From Lachnospiraceae bacterium (GTDB lineage Bacteria; Bacillota; Clostridia; Lachnospirales; Lachnospiraceae): a stretch of 64,000 nt of DNA. The translations under genes and the position numbers were made by a program. This document shows, in pieces, positions 63,558 through 64,000 of this stretch (position 1 is the first letter of the stretch; each line of letters begins with the position of its first letter). The stretch spans positions 1-64,000 of the forward strand of contig JAFLTD010000004.1 of the NCBI GenBank assembly GCA_022510625.1. The letters run 5' to 3'. The notes under the pieces were generated by a model. The model searched no databases. It was not told the DNA's origin and worked only from the letters and a program-made list of their open reading frames with translations.

Positions 63558-63908
63558 ATGAAGAAATGGTATAACGAGGAATATGAATGGGAAATTGAAG
63601 TAATAGGTTTTAACAAAGATAATGAAGAAACGGAAGGATTTTGCCGAAATGGTGAGGAAATAGGAGATAAATATACTTGCACCTATGGCTGCCCTGTCAA
63701 TTCACAGGGGCAGGGTATATGTTCTAAAGTCATGATGATGATGTATCCGATTATGGAGGCTGTCAGAAGTGGCGGCGATTTAGAAAATATAGGTGGGGAT
63801 AGCAAATACAGTAGAGTTGTTATGTGTCCGGACGGATGCGTCTTATTTAGGCTTACAGCAAAACCGCTGGGTAATATGAATTTTTGGAAAGGAAAATTTT
63901 TTGATTAA
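63558..63908 (+). CDS. TIGR04076 family protein
   Basis: A 116-residue soluble protein of the TIGR04076 family, common in anaerobes and uncharacterised. GDKYTCTYGCPV, GICSKVMMMMYPIMEAVRSGG and the late CPDGCVLFRLTA are the conserved segments, with several Cys that may bind metal. GGAGAAAATT precedes the ATG. It overlaps the following partial gene by 8 bases. Confidence 0.85.
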   Translation: MKKWYNEEYEWEIEVIGFNKDNEETEGFCRNGEEIGDKYTCTYGCPVNSQGQGICSKVMMMMYPIMEAVRSGGDLENIGGDSKYSRVVMCPDGCVLFRLTAKPLGNMNFWKGKFFD

Positions 63909-64000
63909 CCATTTCGGTATGCCCGGCGTAATTGTCCATTATGTGGAGAGATTCTATAAAAACGGATACGAAGATTTGGTGATTTCTTCCGTTGCCCGAA
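63901..64000 (+). CDS. start of a gene cut by the window end
   Basis: An open frame begins at TTG 63901, overlapping the preceding stop, or at ATG 63919, and runs off the window. AAGGAAA lies about 8 bases before the TTG. The visible start, with MPGVIVHYVERFYKNGYEDL, is too short to assign. Confidence 0.5.
   Translation, partial: MINHFGMPGVIVHYVERFYKNGYEDLVISSVAR

Noticed and set aside
1..64000. tRNA, rRNA, CRISPR or prophage genes
   Set aside because: The gaps between genes are short and none shows cloverleaf, repeat-spacer or integrase features.

Overview
The window is one continuous stretch of chromosome from a low-to-mid GC, spore-forming anaerobe of the Clostridia (Bacillota), most likely a Lachnospiraceae gut bacterium. 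The signs are: sporulation genes (yqfC, yqfD, a SpoVB-like flippase, SpoIIIE/FtsK with TepA), the NADH/NADPH/ferredoxin bifurcating pair NfnAB, a TM1266-type [FeFe]-hydrogenase regulator, Rex, a probable Re-citrate synthase, formate-THF ligase with FolD, strong AGGAGG-type ribosome binding sites, and a class B sortase with BspA-like surface proteins. Nearly all genes lie on the + strand; only an ABC-F ATPase and a DUF2971 protein are on the - strand. I saw no rRNA, tRNA, CRISPR array, transposase or phage gene, and no gene-free stretch above 300 bases.

Layout. 1-9.8 kb: a surface-display module of a class B sortase and two large BspA-type leucine-rich-repeat proteins with matching sorting signals. 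9.8-14.3 kb: an intracellular-type subtilisin, then a probable Re-citrate synthase, a GntR regulator and NADP-isocitrate dehydrogenase, apparently the oxidative arm to 2-oxoglutarate. 14.3-16.4 kb: an ABC-F ATPase, divergent from rex across a shared palindromic promoter. 16.4-21.2 kb: rex, a coiled-coil protein, NAD(P)HX repair enzyme, alanine racemase and a lone MazF. 21.2-26.3 kb: CorC/HlyC-like protein, YebC, O-acetylhomoserine sulfhydrylase and a polytopic membrane protein. 26.4-34 kb: tepA, ftsK/spoIIIE, fhs, folD and a zinc-ribbon/TPR membrane protein. 34-39.4 kb: nfnAB, a MORN membrane protein, the hydrogenase regulator, a second zinc-ribbon membrane protein and rlmH. 39.5-42.4 kb: a compact HSP90 overlapped by a helical-repeat partner gene. 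42.4-51.9 kb: pyrimidine nucleoside phosphorylase, the yqfC-yqfD-phoH-(degenerate pgpH)-ybeY cluster, a flippase, an anchored protein and a flavoprotein. 52-57.4 kb: a complete carbohydrate-type ABC importer plus a lipoprotein. 57.4-64 kb: DUF2971, a COG2509-type flavoprotein, a nitrilase-family amidase, proB, DUF896, 5-formyl-THF cyclo-ligase, a VOC protein, a TIGR04076 protein and a partial gene.

Shared themes are redox and one-carbon metabolism (Rex, Nfn, Nnr, Icd, Fhs, FolD, 5-FCL), the envelope and sporulation. The most unusual signals are an extended sorting motif (PxTGD followed by IHPKWF) shared by both surface proteins together with a common pre-anchor domain, a sortase with about 150 residues ahead of its membrane segment, two overlapping -35 boxes inside one palindrome between the ABC-F gene and rex, an HSP90/helical-repeat gene pair, a PgpH-like protein that has lost its HD residues, a doubly anchored solute-binding protein, and three kinds of structured intergenic elements.
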